The notes: generated by a model not told the origin, from the sequence alone. 64,000 nucleotides of DNA from Niveibacterium microcysteis (GCF_017161445.1 NZ_CP071060.1:3348001-3412000), one strand, 5' to 3'. Counted from the first letter of the stretch, positions 27,945 through 36,293 are shown. Program-made: numbers and translations.

Positions 27945-29153
27945 TCAGGCTGTCGCGCGCGAACGTTGCAGCGCCCACGCAGCGAGAATCAAACAGGCTG
28001 CACCGAAGCCCAGCAAGGCAAGCATCGGCAGTGCGAGATCGGCGAGCGGCGCATCGCGCAACAACACCGCATGAAAAGCATCCAGCGCCCAGGCCATCGG
28101 CGAGACTTGCGTGAGGGGCTGCATCGCGGCGGGCATGATGAAGCGTGGCACCATCACGCCGCCGATCGCGGCCATCAGGATGTTACCCACGCCGCCGATG
28201 ACCGTGGCCTGCTCAGAGGTACGGGCGATCGACGCGACGAGGAAGGCCCAACCGATCGCAGCCGCCGACACTGAGACCGACACCAGCGCCAGCGCCGCCA
28301 GCCCACCCGCTCCCGGCAACTGCAGGGCCTCGCCGCCAAGCGCAGGCACCAGGCTGGCCCCAACCGCGAACATCAGACACGCCTGCAGCAGATTGAGCAG
28401 CACGAAAGGTGGCAATTTGCCGGCGATCAGCAAGGCCGGTGACGCCCCCATCGCACGAAGGCGCAGCAGGGTGCCGAACTGCCGCTCGGCGATGAAGACC
28501 GGTGCGAGCGGAATCACGACGAAGAACAGGCCAAAGATCAGCCATGCCGGCACGCTCTGCTGCACCGCGCTCGGCTTCAGGCTGCGGCCGTCGGCGCGCT
28601 GCATCAAGGGCAGTGCCACGGAATCCATCGGCACCGGCAACGGCACCCCCATCAGCGCCTGCACACGGCGCGACATCTCGCTCGCCTGCACCTGGCCGAG
28701 CACGGCGGCCACCTGCTGACGCATCGCCTGCTGCGCCACCACAGCCACCGCCGGATCTACCAGAATCTGAACCTTCGCCGCTGCCGCACCGGGCTCGGGG
28801 CCCAGGATCGCGGTACCGACACCAGCTTGCAGCACAACCGCGAACGCCGCGTCGCCCCGCCCCACGGCGCGCCGCGCATCCGCCAGCGACACCTCGCGGG
28901 CCTCATCAAACCCGGACACCGAACGCCGCATGGCGGCCACCAAGGCGCGCGCAGCGGGGCTCTCGTCCTGCTGCACCAGCACGCTGCGCGGCTTGAGCGC
29001 TGCCGGATCAAATGCGTCGCGCAAGGCGAAGGACATGATCAGGATGAACACTGCCGGCATCACGAAGAGCGCCGCCAGCGCATGGGGATCGCGCAGCAGC
29101 GCAAGCGCCTCCTTGCGCCACAGGGCGAGCAGGCGGACTAACAAACGGCTCAT
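27945..29153 (-). CDS. ABC-2 type transporter permease
   Basis: 402 residues from MSRLLVRLLALWRKE. An N-terminal membrane helix (LAALFVMPAVFILIMSFAL) is followed by a large extracytoplasmic domain (about residues 50-195) and five or six C-terminal helices, the YhhJ/ABC-2 permease layout. It overlaps the ATPase gene by ATGA and must be its membrane partner. In this locus it probably exports pigment or its precursors across the inner membrane. Confidence 0.88.
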   Translation of the reverse strand: MSRLLVRLLALWRKEALALLRDPHALAALFVMPAVFILIMSFALRDAFDPAALKPRSVLVQQDESPAARALVAAMRRSVSGFDEAREVSLADARRAVGRGDAAFAVVLQAGVGTAILGPEPGAAAAKVQILVDPAVAVVAQQAMRQQVAAVLGQVQASEMSRRVQALMGVPLPVPMDSVALPLMQRADGRSLKPSAVQQSVPAWLIFGLFFVVIPLAPVFIAERQFGTLLRLRAMGASPALLIAGKLPPFVLLNLLQACLMFAVGASLVPALGGEALQLPGAGGLAALALVSVSVSAAAIGWAFLVASIARTSEQATVIGGVGNILMAAIGGVMVPRFIMPAAMQPLTQVSPMAWALDAFHAVLLRDAPLADLALPMLALLGFGAACLILAAWALQRSRATA

Positions 29154-30064
29154 GCGTCGTCCCTCAGCGCGCGCTGGGTCAGTTGGAGGAACACATCCTC
29201 CAGCGTGGCGCGGCCACACTGCACGCTGCGCAGCGGCACGTTGTGGCGACGCAGCGCGTCAAGCACGCCGCCGAGTTCCTCGGGGGCGCCGAGCGTCAGC
29301 GACCAGGTTTGCGGGCCGATCACGTTGAGGGCATAGCGCACTTGCCATTCCTGCGCCAGCGGCGCCGGCAGTGGGCCGCCAAGCGCAATGCGAGCGTGCG
29401 TGCCCGCCTTCGCGCATACGGAATCCAGTGTGCCTTCGGCCAAGACGCGCCCGTGGTCGAGAATCGCGACGCGATCCGCGACCGCTTCGATTTCTTCCAT
29501 GTAGTGGCTGGTGTAAATCACGCCCCGCCCCTCGTTGCGCAATGCGCGCACCGTGTCGAGCAGGAAAGCGCGCGATTGCGGGTCGACGCCGGCGGTCGGC
29601 TCGTCAAGCAGCAAGACAGCCGGATCGCCCAGCAGCCCGAGCGCGAGGTTCAAACGCCGCTTCATGCCGCCCGAGAGCGTCCGTGCAGGCCGGTCGACAA
29701 ACGCTGCAAGCTGGCCGTAGGCGATCGCACGTTCGACGCGTGCGGCGCATTCGGCGCCACGCAACCCGAGCACGCCAGCAAACACCGCGAGGTTTTCGCG
29801 CGCGCTGAGCATCGGGTAGAAAGCGAAATCCTGCGGCACCCAGGCGACGCGACCGGCAGAGTCCAATGCCGCGTCACGTCGCACGCACCCCGTGGTCGGC
29901 ATGATCACGCCCGCCAGCAGAGCGATCAGGGTCGATTTGCCCGCGCCGTTCGGCCCGAGCAGCCCGAGCACCTCGCCAGCGGATATGCGCAGCGACACCG
30001 AATCGAGCGCCACGCTGGCGGCCTTCGGATAGCGAAAGCTGAGCGCCTCGGCGGCGAGTATCAC
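29150..30064 (-). CDS. ABC transporter ATP-binding protein
   Basis: 304 residues starting at a GTG (VILAAEALSFRYPKA). Walker A is GPNGAGKST (about residues 36-44), the signature is LSGGMKRRLNLAL, Walker B is VLLLDEPTAGVDP, and the switch histidine is in VIYTSHYMEEIE. I prefer GTG 30064 because it overlaps the upstream stop (GTGA) and has GGAGCG upstream; the longer frame adds non-ABC sequence. The C-terminal 80 residues form a small accessory domain, as in ABC-2 exporters. Confidence 0.9.
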   Translation of the reverse strand: MILAAEALSFRYPKAASVALDSVSLRISAGEVLGLLGPNGAGKSTLIALLAGVIMPTTGCVRRDAALDSAGRVAWVPQDFAFYPMLSARENLAVFAGVLGLRGAECAARVERAIAYGQLAAFVDRPARTLSGGMKRRLNLALGLLGDPAVLLLDEPTAGVDPQSRAFLLDTVRALRNEGRGVIYTSHYMEEIEAVADRVAILDHGRVLAEGTLDSVCAKAGTHARIALGGPLPAPLAQEWQVRYALNVIGPQTWSLTLGAPEELGGVLDALRRHNVPLRSVQCGRATLEDVFLQLTQRALRDDA

Positions 30065-31053
30065 AGGCTGCGCTCCAGCGCCTGAAAGAACGCCTTCTCC
30101 CGATGGCCCATCGCGTCCAGCGCATCGGCCAGTCGGGCGGGGTTGAGCGGTTCGCGGTCGCGGCACATCCGCGCGGCGGTCAGCGCGAACTCACGCCACG
30201 CGTCGCCGATCTCGATCAGCTGTTGCGCATGTTCGGCAAAGACCGGGCGGCCTAACAGCTCGGCCGCCTCCTGCAGGAATGCGGCCTCGATGAACCGGAA
30301 ACCCGCGCCGCCGGTACCGATCTCTTCCTGCATGCGCACGATATGGCCAACGAAGAGCTTGCTCGCACGTGCATCCTCCATCGACAGTCGGCGCACGGCG
30401 CGCGCGAGTCGATGGATACCGCGTACGCCGATCAACGGCAGCGGGGTCTTGAGCATGATGCGACAGGTGCGACGCATCGCGGCGGGGAGTACCGCGTTCC
30501 AGTCTGGCACCTGCGCGGGGGTCTCCGCGTAATAGAGCAGGCCCTTTGGTGCCAGCACGCCACGCGCAAAGCGCGCGCGCTCCAGCGCGTCGGCCTCGCA
30601 GACCACCGGCTCCTCGAAGACCGGATCGCTGATCCGGTAACCATCCTGTTCGCGGCCGAACACGAGCAGGTTGTGCGCATTGAAATGGAAACGCAGATCC
30701 TGCGGAAAGTACGGCAGCCAGAATACCGAGGTCTGCAAGCCGACGACATGCCCGGCATCGAGCAACCGGTCGAGGCGTTCGCGCCCGGCTTTCGGCGAAC
30801 GGAATGTCTCAAAGCGGATCTTCCAGCCCAGCGGTTTGCGCAGGCCGCGCAGAATCGACTTGGGTGGCATGCGGTAGGCGATCAGCGGCAGGCCGTTGAG
30901 CTTGATGAAGGGCAGGTAGGCGAACGACAGCGCAGACGACAGCCCAAAAGCCATCGGCTCGGACATCTGGACGCCGCTATGACGCACCAACGCCGACACG
31001 ACGCCGCTTTCGCAGTGACTTGCTTGCCGGTGCTCGAACGCGGGGGTACTCAT
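30061..31053 (-). CDS. BtrH-like acyltransferase candidate (BtrH N-terminal and DUF4872-type domains)
   Basis: 330 residues from MSTPAFEHRQASHC, with GGAGG upstream of the ATG. The N-terminal HRQASHCESG places a candidate nucleophile at Cys14. A C39-peptidase-like fold continues with FNAHNLLVFG (His) and YRISDPVFEE (Asp), which would complete a Cys-His-Asp triad. The C-terminal half is helical (RIMLKTPLPLIGVRGIHRLAR). BtrH moves an acyl group from an ACP to an amine in butirosin synthesis. I infer that this homologue could move the aryl polyene acyl chain from ACP to the resorcinol hydroxyl, but there is no direct evidence. Confidence 0.78.
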   Translation of the reverse strand: MSTPAFEHRQASHCESGVVSALVRHSGVQMSEPMAFGLSSALSFAYLPFIKLNGLPLIAYRMPPKSILRGLRKPLGWKIRFETFRSPKAGRERLDRLLDAGHVVGLQTSVFWLPYFPQDLRFHFNAHNLLVFGREQDGYRISDPVFEEPVVCEADALERARFARGVLAPKGLLYYAETPAQVPDWNAVLPAAMRRTCRIMLKTPLPLIGVRGIHRLARAVRRLSMEDARASKLFVGHIVRMQEEIGTGGAGFRFIEAAFLQEAAELLGRPVFAEHAQQLIEIGDAWREFALTAARMCRDREPLNPARLADALDAMGHREKAFFQALERSL

Positions 31054-31451
31054 AGGTCCTCCACACGGCGAAGCGCGTCGACGCTGCAGCCGAGCACCGC
31101 AGCGTAGCGCTGCAGCACGTGTGGCGACAAACGCGCAAACACGGCCGGCCGGAAATGGCGACGGATTCGCCAGCGCCATACGCCGGATGTCTGTGCGAGC
31201 AGATCGAGGTCCATGCGCGCACGATACATGTGGTATTCCAGCGGTGACGCCAGGCCGGCAAGGGCGCGCGCGCGGGCATCCTCGGCAAGGCGCTGGAGTT
31301 CGTCCACCGCCTGCAGGTTGACGATTTCCTCCGCCTCCCAGCCGGTCGAGGCAACCACATGCAAGCGACCGTCAGCGCCCTGCGCATAAACGGCCTTGCG
31401 ATGGCCGGCGAGCACGCGCCCGCTGTCTTGCGGAACCTGTTCGTCGCGCAT
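31050..31451 (-). CDS. uncharacterised 133-residue protein between BtrH-like gene and darB
   Basis: From MRDEQVPQDSGRVLAG, a soluble protein with no signal peptide or membrane segment. It starts with a beta-rich stretch (KAVYAQGADGRLHVVASTGWEAEEIVNL) and continues as helices (EDARARALAGLASPLEYHMYRARMD). The C-terminus RLSPHVLQRYAAVLGCSVDALRRVEDL could be a helix-turn-helix-like end. It overlaps the darB stop by one base (TGATG) and its own stop overlaps the BtrH-like start. I do not recognise the family; co-translation argues for a role in the DAR branch. Confidence 0.7.
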   Translation of the reverse strand: MRDEQVPQDSGRVLAGHRKAVYAQGADGRLHVVASTGWEAEEIVNLQAVDELQRLAEDARARALAGLASPLEYHMYRARMDLDLLAQTSGVWRWRIRRHFRPAVFARLSPHVLQRYAAVLGCSVDALRRVEDL

Positions 31452-32605
31452 CACACCACCGTCAGATGGAAATAGCCGCTGGAGAAGCGTCCACTCTCCG
31501 GCACCGCGCACAGGATACGGTGACCAGGCTCCACCCGCCCGCTCTTGAGCAGGCCATCGAGCATGATGTAGATCGAAGCGGCACCGGTGTTGCCGCATTC
31601 CGAAAGGTTGGTGTACCAGCGCGACTGCGGAATCTCGAAGCCCACGTCACGCAGCCCTTGCGCGATGCCGTCGCGGAAGAACTCGGACGACATGTGGGGC
31701 AAGAACCAGTCGATGTCTGCCGCACGCAGGCAACGACGTTCAATCACGCGGGGAAACGGTCGCCGCAGCGTGTGTTCGATGATGTTGTCGTTGAGCAGGC
31801 GGACGTCCTGCTTCACCGCCATCACCGAATCCCGGTCGCGCGTAGCGGGATCGTAGGCGAGCCAGCCGTGGAAGTTGCCCGCCTCGTCCTTGTCGCCACC
31901 GGCGTACATGCAAACCGGCAATTCGTGGGCTGCAGACGACAACTCCATCCAGTCGATTCGCAGGTTAAGCCCGCCCGCTCGTGGCGAACGCTCCACCAAC
32001 ATCGCCCCGGCACCATCAGACAGCATCCAGCGCAGGAAGTCCTTCTCGAAGGCGATCTCTGGCCGCGCTTCCAGTTCAGCGACCCGCGCATCGCGCTCTG
32101 GCGCGAAATTGCGGCCGCGCATCATCATCGATGCGACTTCGCTACCAGTCGAAACGGCATGCTCGGCTTGGCCGGAGATCACCGCCATCCAGGCATATTT
32201 CAAGGCGGAAGTGCCCGCCAGGCAGATGCCAGCGGTCGCCACGACTTCGCAGGCCGGGATACCCAATTCGCCGTGCACCATCACCGCGTGATTGGGCATC
32301 AGCTGGTCGGGCAGCGAGGTGCCACATGCCAGGCAGTCGATCGTCGCCGGATCGAAGTCGGCCGACGCCAGTGCGCGCACCGCAGCCGCCGTGAGCTGCG
32401 CATTGCTCTGGCGCGGCTCGCCGGTCGCCGGATCGAGCACATAGTGGCGCGAGCGGATGCCGTTGCTGCGCAGCACGACACGGCGCGCGCGCGAACGATC
32501 CGGGCCGACACGGCCGAGCACATCTTCCATGTGCTCGTTGTCAATGGGCGCATTGGGCAGCACGCTGGCAATGCGGGTGATGTACGCGTAAGACGGTTCA
32601 GACAT
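31451..32605 (-). CDS. darB: KS III-type ketosynthase DarB-like (dialkylresorcinol formation)
   Basis: 384 residues from MSEPSYAYITRIASVLP. It has the FabH/thiolase fold: catalytic Cys128 in TAGICLAGTSALKYA, His in DWFLPHMSSEFFRD, and Asn in SECGNTGAASIYIMLDG. DarB homologues join two beta-keto acyl units and cyclise them to a cyclohexanedione, the precursor of dialkylresorcinols. The neighbour DarA supports this over a plain FabH role, as does the unusual substrate-loop region (MMMRGRNFAPERDA). Its start overlaps the darA stop by 8 nt. Confidence 0.85.
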   Translation of the reverse strand: MSEPSYAYITRIASVLPNAPIDNEHMEDVLGRVGPDRSRARRVVLRSNGIRSRHYVLDPATGEPRQSNAQLTAAAVRALASADFDPATIDCLACGTSLPDQLMPNHAVMVHGELGIPACEVVATAGICLAGTSALKYAWMAVISGQAEHAVSTGSEVASMMMRGRNFAPERDARVAELEARPEIAFEKDFLRWMLSDGAGAMLVERSPRAGGLNLRIDWMELSSAAHELPVCMYAGGDKDEAGNFHGWLAYDPATRDRDSVMAVKQDVRLLNDNIIEHTLRRPFPRVIERRCLRAADIDWFLPHMSSEFFRDGIAQGLRDVGFEIPQSRWYTNLSECGNTGAASIYIMLDGLLKSGRVEPGHRILCAVPESGRFSSGYFHLTVV

Positions 32606-33602
32606 GAGACTGGATACGCTCAGTGCCGCTGCCGGACGGCGCCTCGAATTCAGCACGGATGCGTTCGAAGCGTTTGCGCAGCAGCGGCGCGAGCAAAGAT
32701 TGCAGTGCCAGGCTCAGCGGCACGATCGTGACGATGGCCAACACCAGATAGGTTACGAACAAGAACAGCACCGGGCGCCGGCGACGCTGCCCGGCCTTGC
32801 CCGCTGCGCGAACGATGCGCGACCACACCGAGAAAGCCCGGGCGCCAGCGCGTTCGGACAGCGCGAGGCGTGGCTCGACCTTGACTGCGCCCAGACCCGT
32901 CAGCAAAGGCGAAGCGCCCTGCTCGCGATCCTCGCTTAGCGCCACACAGAGGGCTTTGCCAAATCGCTCAGTCGCTTTGATCTCAGCATCGGACACCCCC
33001 GCGGCCGGCATGCCCCACAAAGGATCACGGCGCCCTGTAAGCAGCCAGCGTGGCGTAGTAATGAAGGTGGCGAGTGTCGGACCCTGATCGACCAGTACCA
33101 CGTGATCAATGACGCGTGCGCCTATCGCCTCAAGTCGCGTGCGCAGCTTCTGCCATGCCGCCATCCACATGTTGCGGCAAGCGGCAACGGCCACCACGGG
33201 CTTCCCGGCGAGGAGTCGTTGCGCTTGGGGGCTCTCCAGAAAGGCAGTGACCGGCAGCGATGGAGACAGAAACCAGACCTGATAACCCAGCACGATCAGG
33301 TCGTAGTCGTCGGCCTGCGCCGGAATAGTGCGAAGCGGCGGCGCATCCTGTTGCACCGACTCCGGGAATGCGTCGAGAAATTCCCAGAAGCCCCACGGGA
33401 AAGGGTATCGATCGAACCCGTCGAGCCGCCAGCGATCAACTTCGACCGCGCTACTGCAATGAAGCGGGGCAACGATGCGGTCGAGGATCCGGTCGAGCTG
33501 GCCGCTTTGCGACCCACCTACGACGAGGACACGCTTCGTGCCCGAACCCGGCGCGCGCACGGGACGTAGAGGTTGATGCGCATGCGCGCCCGCGCTGATC
33601 AC
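32598..33602 (-). CDS. darA: DarA-like protein (dialkylresorcinol synthesis, flavodoxin-like)
   Basis: 334 residues from GTG 33602. RVLVVGGSQSGQLDRILDRIV resembles the flavodoxin-type phosphate loop of DarA proteins, followed by DDYDLIVLGYQVWFLSPSLPV and KPVVAVAACRNMW. A single C-terminal membrane helix (VLFLFVTYLVLAIVTIVPL) would anchor it to the inner membrane. DarA is thought to aromatise the DarB cyclohexanedione to a resorcinol; a flavin-dependent oxidation would fit the fold. The GTG overlaps the stop of the preceding gene (GTGA). A second in-frame GTG some 40 nt downstream is also possible. Confidence 0.82.
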   Translation of the reverse strand: MISAGAHAHQPLRPVRAPGSGTKRVLVVGGSQSGQLDRILDRIVAPLHCSSAVEVDRWRLDGFDRYPFPWGFWEFLDAFPESVQQDAPPLRTIPAQADDYDLIVLGYQVWFLSPSLPVTAFLESPQAQRLLAGKPVVAVAACRNMWMAAWQKLRTRLEAIGARVIDHVVLVDQGPTLATFITTPRWLLTGRRDPLWGMPAAGVSDAEIKATERFGKALCVALSEDREQGASPLLTGLGAVKVEPRLALSERAGARAFSVWSRIVRAAGKAGQRRRRPVLFLFVTYLVLAIVTIVPLSLALQSLLAPLLRKRFERIRAEFEAPSGSGTERIQSHV

Positions 33603-34072
33603 AGTTCGTCGGCGTCGGCCGGCTCGGCTTGCGTGGACTGGATTCCAAGACCCTTGTTGATCTCAGCCATCAAACCGCGCACCCAGCGGATGTACGTGGG
33701 ATGAATCACCTCGCCCTGTTCCGTCTTGCGATAGTTCAGGTTCACGCTGGAGAGATATTCCACACGGTAGGATTTCGCGTCGTACGTAATCGCCACCTCA
33801 GCGGCATGGCGACTGCGCACATCCACTGCAAGGACGACACGCCCTGGCTGCTCCGACTTCAAGACCCACGTCTTGGCGGCGCCGCCTCTTACGATCGCGT
33901 CACGGACTTCAATCTCGGTCCAAGCTTTCCCTGCAGTGGCCGGAATCACCACTGCCGGCGGATTGACAAGCGGAGTACTCCGTCCGGCGAGCGCAGGGGT
34001 TGCAAATACGGCCAGCGTTGCAACAGTCAACGCCAAGCACAAGGCGCGCGAGATCGAGGGAAACAGTTTCAT
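33599..34072 (-). CDS. small secreted protein, paralogue 1 of 3
   Basis: 157 residues from MKLFPSISRALCLAL, with a signal peptide ending at ATPALAG (about residue 30). The mature part carries VRDAIVRGGAAKTWVLKSE, YRVEYLSSVNLNY and IHPTYIRWVRGLMAEIN. The same blocks recur in the genes at 35344 and 35841, so three tandem paralogues flank the methyltransferase gene. No known domain recognised. It is probably periplasmic; no lipobox. Its stop overlaps the darA GTG, so it is co-translated with the resorcinol branch. Confidence 0.78.
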   Translation of the reverse strand: MKLFPSISRALCLALTVATLAVFATPALAGRSTPLVNPPAVVIPATAGKAWTEIEVRDAIVRGGAAKTWVLKSEQPGRVVLAVDVRSRHAAEVAITYDAKSYRVEYLSSVNLNYRKTEQGEVIHPTYIRWVRGLMAEINKGLGIQSTQAEPADADEL

Positions 34073-34097
34073 ATGTGAAGTTCCGGGAGTTTCTGAA

Positions 34098-35180
34098 TCA
34101 GGCTCGGGCAAACGACAGCAGCGAGTGGCAAATTCCAAGTCCGTCACGGACGTCAGCCAGTTGCAGGCCGGCGCGACGCGCACAGTCAATGAAGGCTCGC
34201 GATTCGTACATCTTGCTATTGCCGCTTGCAAGCGCAGTGAAATACGGCGACGTATTGATCAGGCAATAGGCCGCAACTTCGTGCTGCTGGCGATCCCAGA
34301 AGGTATCCAGTACGAGGACCCGCCCACCATCGGCCAACGCGGCCGCGGCGCGTGCAAGGATGCTGCTGATCTTCTCTTCGGAGAAGCAACAAAGGAACTG
34401 GCTCATCCAGACCACGTCCTGTCCGCCGGGGAAAGCGGCCGTCTCGTCGAGCAGGTCGATTTCGTAAGGGGTGGCGCGATCAAGCACGCCAGCATCGGCA
34501 AGCGTCTGACGCGCGACGTTGAGCTGCACAGGTAGATCCAGCATCGTCACGTGAAGCGCGGGATCCTGCTGCAGGCACATGCGGGAAAACTTGCCGGTAT
34601 TCGCCCCAATATCCATGAGCCGCGCAGGCTGATGGGCAAGGACGTGCGGCAGCACGTCCGGGAATGCAGAGTCGGAATAGTAATGGTCGAAATCGAACCA
34701 GCTCTTGCGTGCCGGCTCCGGAAGGATCGAGAGCCCCTCGTAAATCGTGGGCCAGTCGCCAAGTGCGCGCAGCCCGATGGGGCGTTCCTGTTCAAGGCAG
34801 GCCTCCAGATCCGCGAGGCCGATGTAGCAGACATCGTGCACAAAATCTGCATTGACGCGGAACAGCGGGTCAGACACGACAAAGTGCCCGGTCTTGGTCA
34901 GATACCAGCGGTCTTGGTCTCGCGAGACCACGCCAGCCGACAGCGCCGTTTCCATCAGCACGCCAACCGCATAACGCGACAGGCGGCCAATTGGCACCAG
35001 GTCTTCCGTCGTCAAGCCAGCCTTCGCGGCGCCGGCCAGGGCGTCCAGCATGCCGCGCTTCCAGGCGACGCGTACACACTGGAATACGACTGGCGCAAAA
35101 GCGATGCGCTGGGCGTCGTACTGCGCATCAAGCGCCGACAACTTGCGGGGGCGGAACAGTTCATTCACGGCGTTCATCAT
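34098..35180 (-). CDS. class I SAM-dependent methyltransferase (O-methyltransferase type)
   Basis: 360 residues. The N-terminal half (about 1-150) is a helical dimerisation/winged-helix region, as in plant-type O-methyltransferases. The SAM motif I is LMDIGANTGKFSRMCL (about residue 188), then VTMLDLPVQLNVAR and DVVWMSQFLCCFSEE. Aryl polyenes and xanthomonadins often carry an O-methyl on the aromatic head, so this enzyme probably methylates the aryl hydroxyl or the resorcinol (inference). ATG codons occur at 35180 and 35177. Confidence 0.85.
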   Translation of the reverse strand: MMNAVNELFRPRKLSALDAQYDAQRIAFAPVVFQCVRVAWKRGMLDALAGAAKAGLTTEDLVPIGRLSRYAVGVLMETALSAGVVSRDQDRWYLTKTGHFVVSDPLFRVNADFVHDVCYIGLADLEACLEQERPIGLRALGDWPTIYEGLSILPEPARKSWFDFDHYYSDSAFPDVLPHVLAHQPARLMDIGANTGKFSRMCLQQDPALHVTMLDLPVQLNVARQTLADAGVLDRATPYEIDLLDETAAFPGGQDVVWMSQFLCCFSEEKISSILARAAAALADGGRVLVLDTFWDRQQHEVAAYCLINTSPYFTALASGNSKMYESRAFIDCARRAGLQLADVRDGLGICHSLLSFARA

Positions 35181-35183
35181 TAT

Positions 35184-35246
35184 TCAGTACAGGTTCATGC
35201 CGATCAGGCGTTGTCTGGCATGGTCAGCGCCGCCGGCGACGATCAT
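35184..35246 (-). other. possible 20-codon ORF just upstream of the methyltransferase
   Basis: A short reading frame with ATG at 35246 reads MIVAGGADHARQRLIGMNLY and stops 3 nt before the methyltransferase ATG. It lies in the only sizeable gap (163 bp) inside the pigment locus. The spacing would suit a leader peptide or translational coupling, but it has no strong ribosome site and could be chance. The rest of the gap holds nothing I recognise. Confidence 0.2.
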
Positions 35247-35343
35247 GCCGCGTCAGTTTCCCGGCCCGGGATCATTGCGGCATCAAGGCGGTCGCCCGTT
35301 GCCTCCCGACAGGCGAGCAAGACGGAGTGGGAAGCTGCGATCG

Positions 35344-35823
35344 TCACTCCGCGCGCGTTCCGACGATGAAGGCGTTGATCGAGCGGGATAGAGCATCGGT
35401 CCAGCGCGTATATGCCGGGTGTATTACCGGTCCGGTCGGCTTCGTGACGCCGATCTCGGGAAAAACGTTCGGACGCGAATCGAGCTCAGCGATCTGATAG
35501 TCAAGGTTACGGCTGCTGAGATACTCAATGCGGTAGCCCTCTTCCGAGTACGGCAGCCTGACCTCCACCGCATAGCGCCCCTTTTCAAAGCGGAGCACAA
35601 CGTGGTCCGCTTCCTCGGATTTCAGCATCCATGCTTGGGCTGCGCCGCCCGCGATGATCGCCGCGCGGACCTGAGGTGCCCTCAACTTAACGCGGGTGAG
35701 CGTCGCAGTCTTGATCGGCGCCGGATTGACCAAAGGAACAGGCACGGCGCCCGACACACTGCTGGAGAACCCAGCCCCGAGTAGCAGCGCGAACAGACCC
35801 ACGCGGATCATCGAGAACGACAT
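35344..35823 (-). CDS. small secreted protein, paralogue 2 of 3
   Basis: 159 residues from MSFSMIRVGLFALLL; a start at the second Met (MIRVG) is possible. The signal peptide ends around SSVSGA (about residue 26). Shared family blocks are VRAAIIAGGAAQAWMLKSE, GYRIEYLSSRNLDY and IHPAYTRWTDALSRSIN. It differs from its paralogues by an insert of about 18 residues (LDSRPNVFPEIGVTKPTG) before the IHP block. Family unknown; likely periplasmic. Confidence 0.76.
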   Translation of the reverse strand: MSFSMIRVGLFALLLGAGFSSSVSGAVPVPLVNPAPIKTATLTRVKLRAPQVRAAIIAGGAAQAWMLKSEEADHVVLRFEKGRYAVEVRLPYSEEGYRIEYLSSRNLDYQIAELDSRPNVFPEIGVTKPTGPVIHPAYTRWTDALSRSINAFIVGTRAE

Positions 35824-35840
35824 TCGTCGCAGTTCCGCGG

Positions 35841-36269
35841 TCAGGGCGCAGCGCGCACGTTGCGCAGCGCAGTGCTGGCCGCCTTTGTCAGAGACGACAG
35901 CCAACGGTAATAGGCGTTGTCGATCATCCGCGCGCCATCGGCCGTCTCGCTGTACCGCAGGTTATCGCTGGAAACATAGGTAATGCTGTACTGCGTTTCG
36001 TCATAGCTGACCGCGATCTCGACGCGATATTTGCCGCGGTGTTCCAGTTCGAGCACAAGACGACCGGGCGCCTCCGACTTGAGCGCCCAACCGTGCGCCA
36101 GACCGCCGGACAAGACGGCATCGCGAACCTGTTGCTTGGTGAGCGCAACCGTCGTGATCGTGGAGATCTTGATCTGATAGTCATCCTTCAACTCAGTCTG
36201 GTAGGCGCCAGCAGCGGTTGCCAGACCGAGCATGAACACCATGGCGAGCACTTGCATAAAGCGGTACAT
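35841..36269 (-). CDS. small secreted protein, paralogue 3 of 3
   Basis: 142 residues with a signal peptide (MYRFMQVLAMVFMLGLATAAGA). Family blocks are VRDAVLSGGLAHGWALKSE, YSITYVSSDNLRY and IDNAYYRWLSSLTKAA. It is the most diverged of the three: IHP is replaced by IDN, and the N-terminal Pro-rich piece is missing. GGAGC lies upstream of the ATG. It sits 24 bp after the KS gene (36294) and starts the segment between the aryl polyene and resorcinol halves. Confidence 0.76.
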   Translation of the reverse strand: MYRFMQVLAMVFMLGLATAAGAYQTELKDDYQIKISTITTVALTKQQVRDAVLSGGLAHGWALKSEAPGRLVLELEHRGKYRVEIAVSYDETQYSITYVSSDNLRYSETADGARMIDNAYYRWLSSLTKAASTALRNVRAAP

Positions 36270-36293
36270 GAAAGCTCCAGGACAATACAGAAA

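Noticed and set aside
31451..32605. Plain FabH (fatty acid initiation) instead of DarB
   Set aside because: The triad alone would allow it, but the neighbouring DarA-like gene, its position in the locus and the atypical substrate loop favour DarB. FabH genes normally sit with plsX-fabD-fabG-acpP, none of which is here.
31466..32731. 421-codon plus-strand frame opposite darB
   Set aside because: Antisense of a ketosynthase with a complete Cys-His-Asn set; composition is that of a shadow frame.
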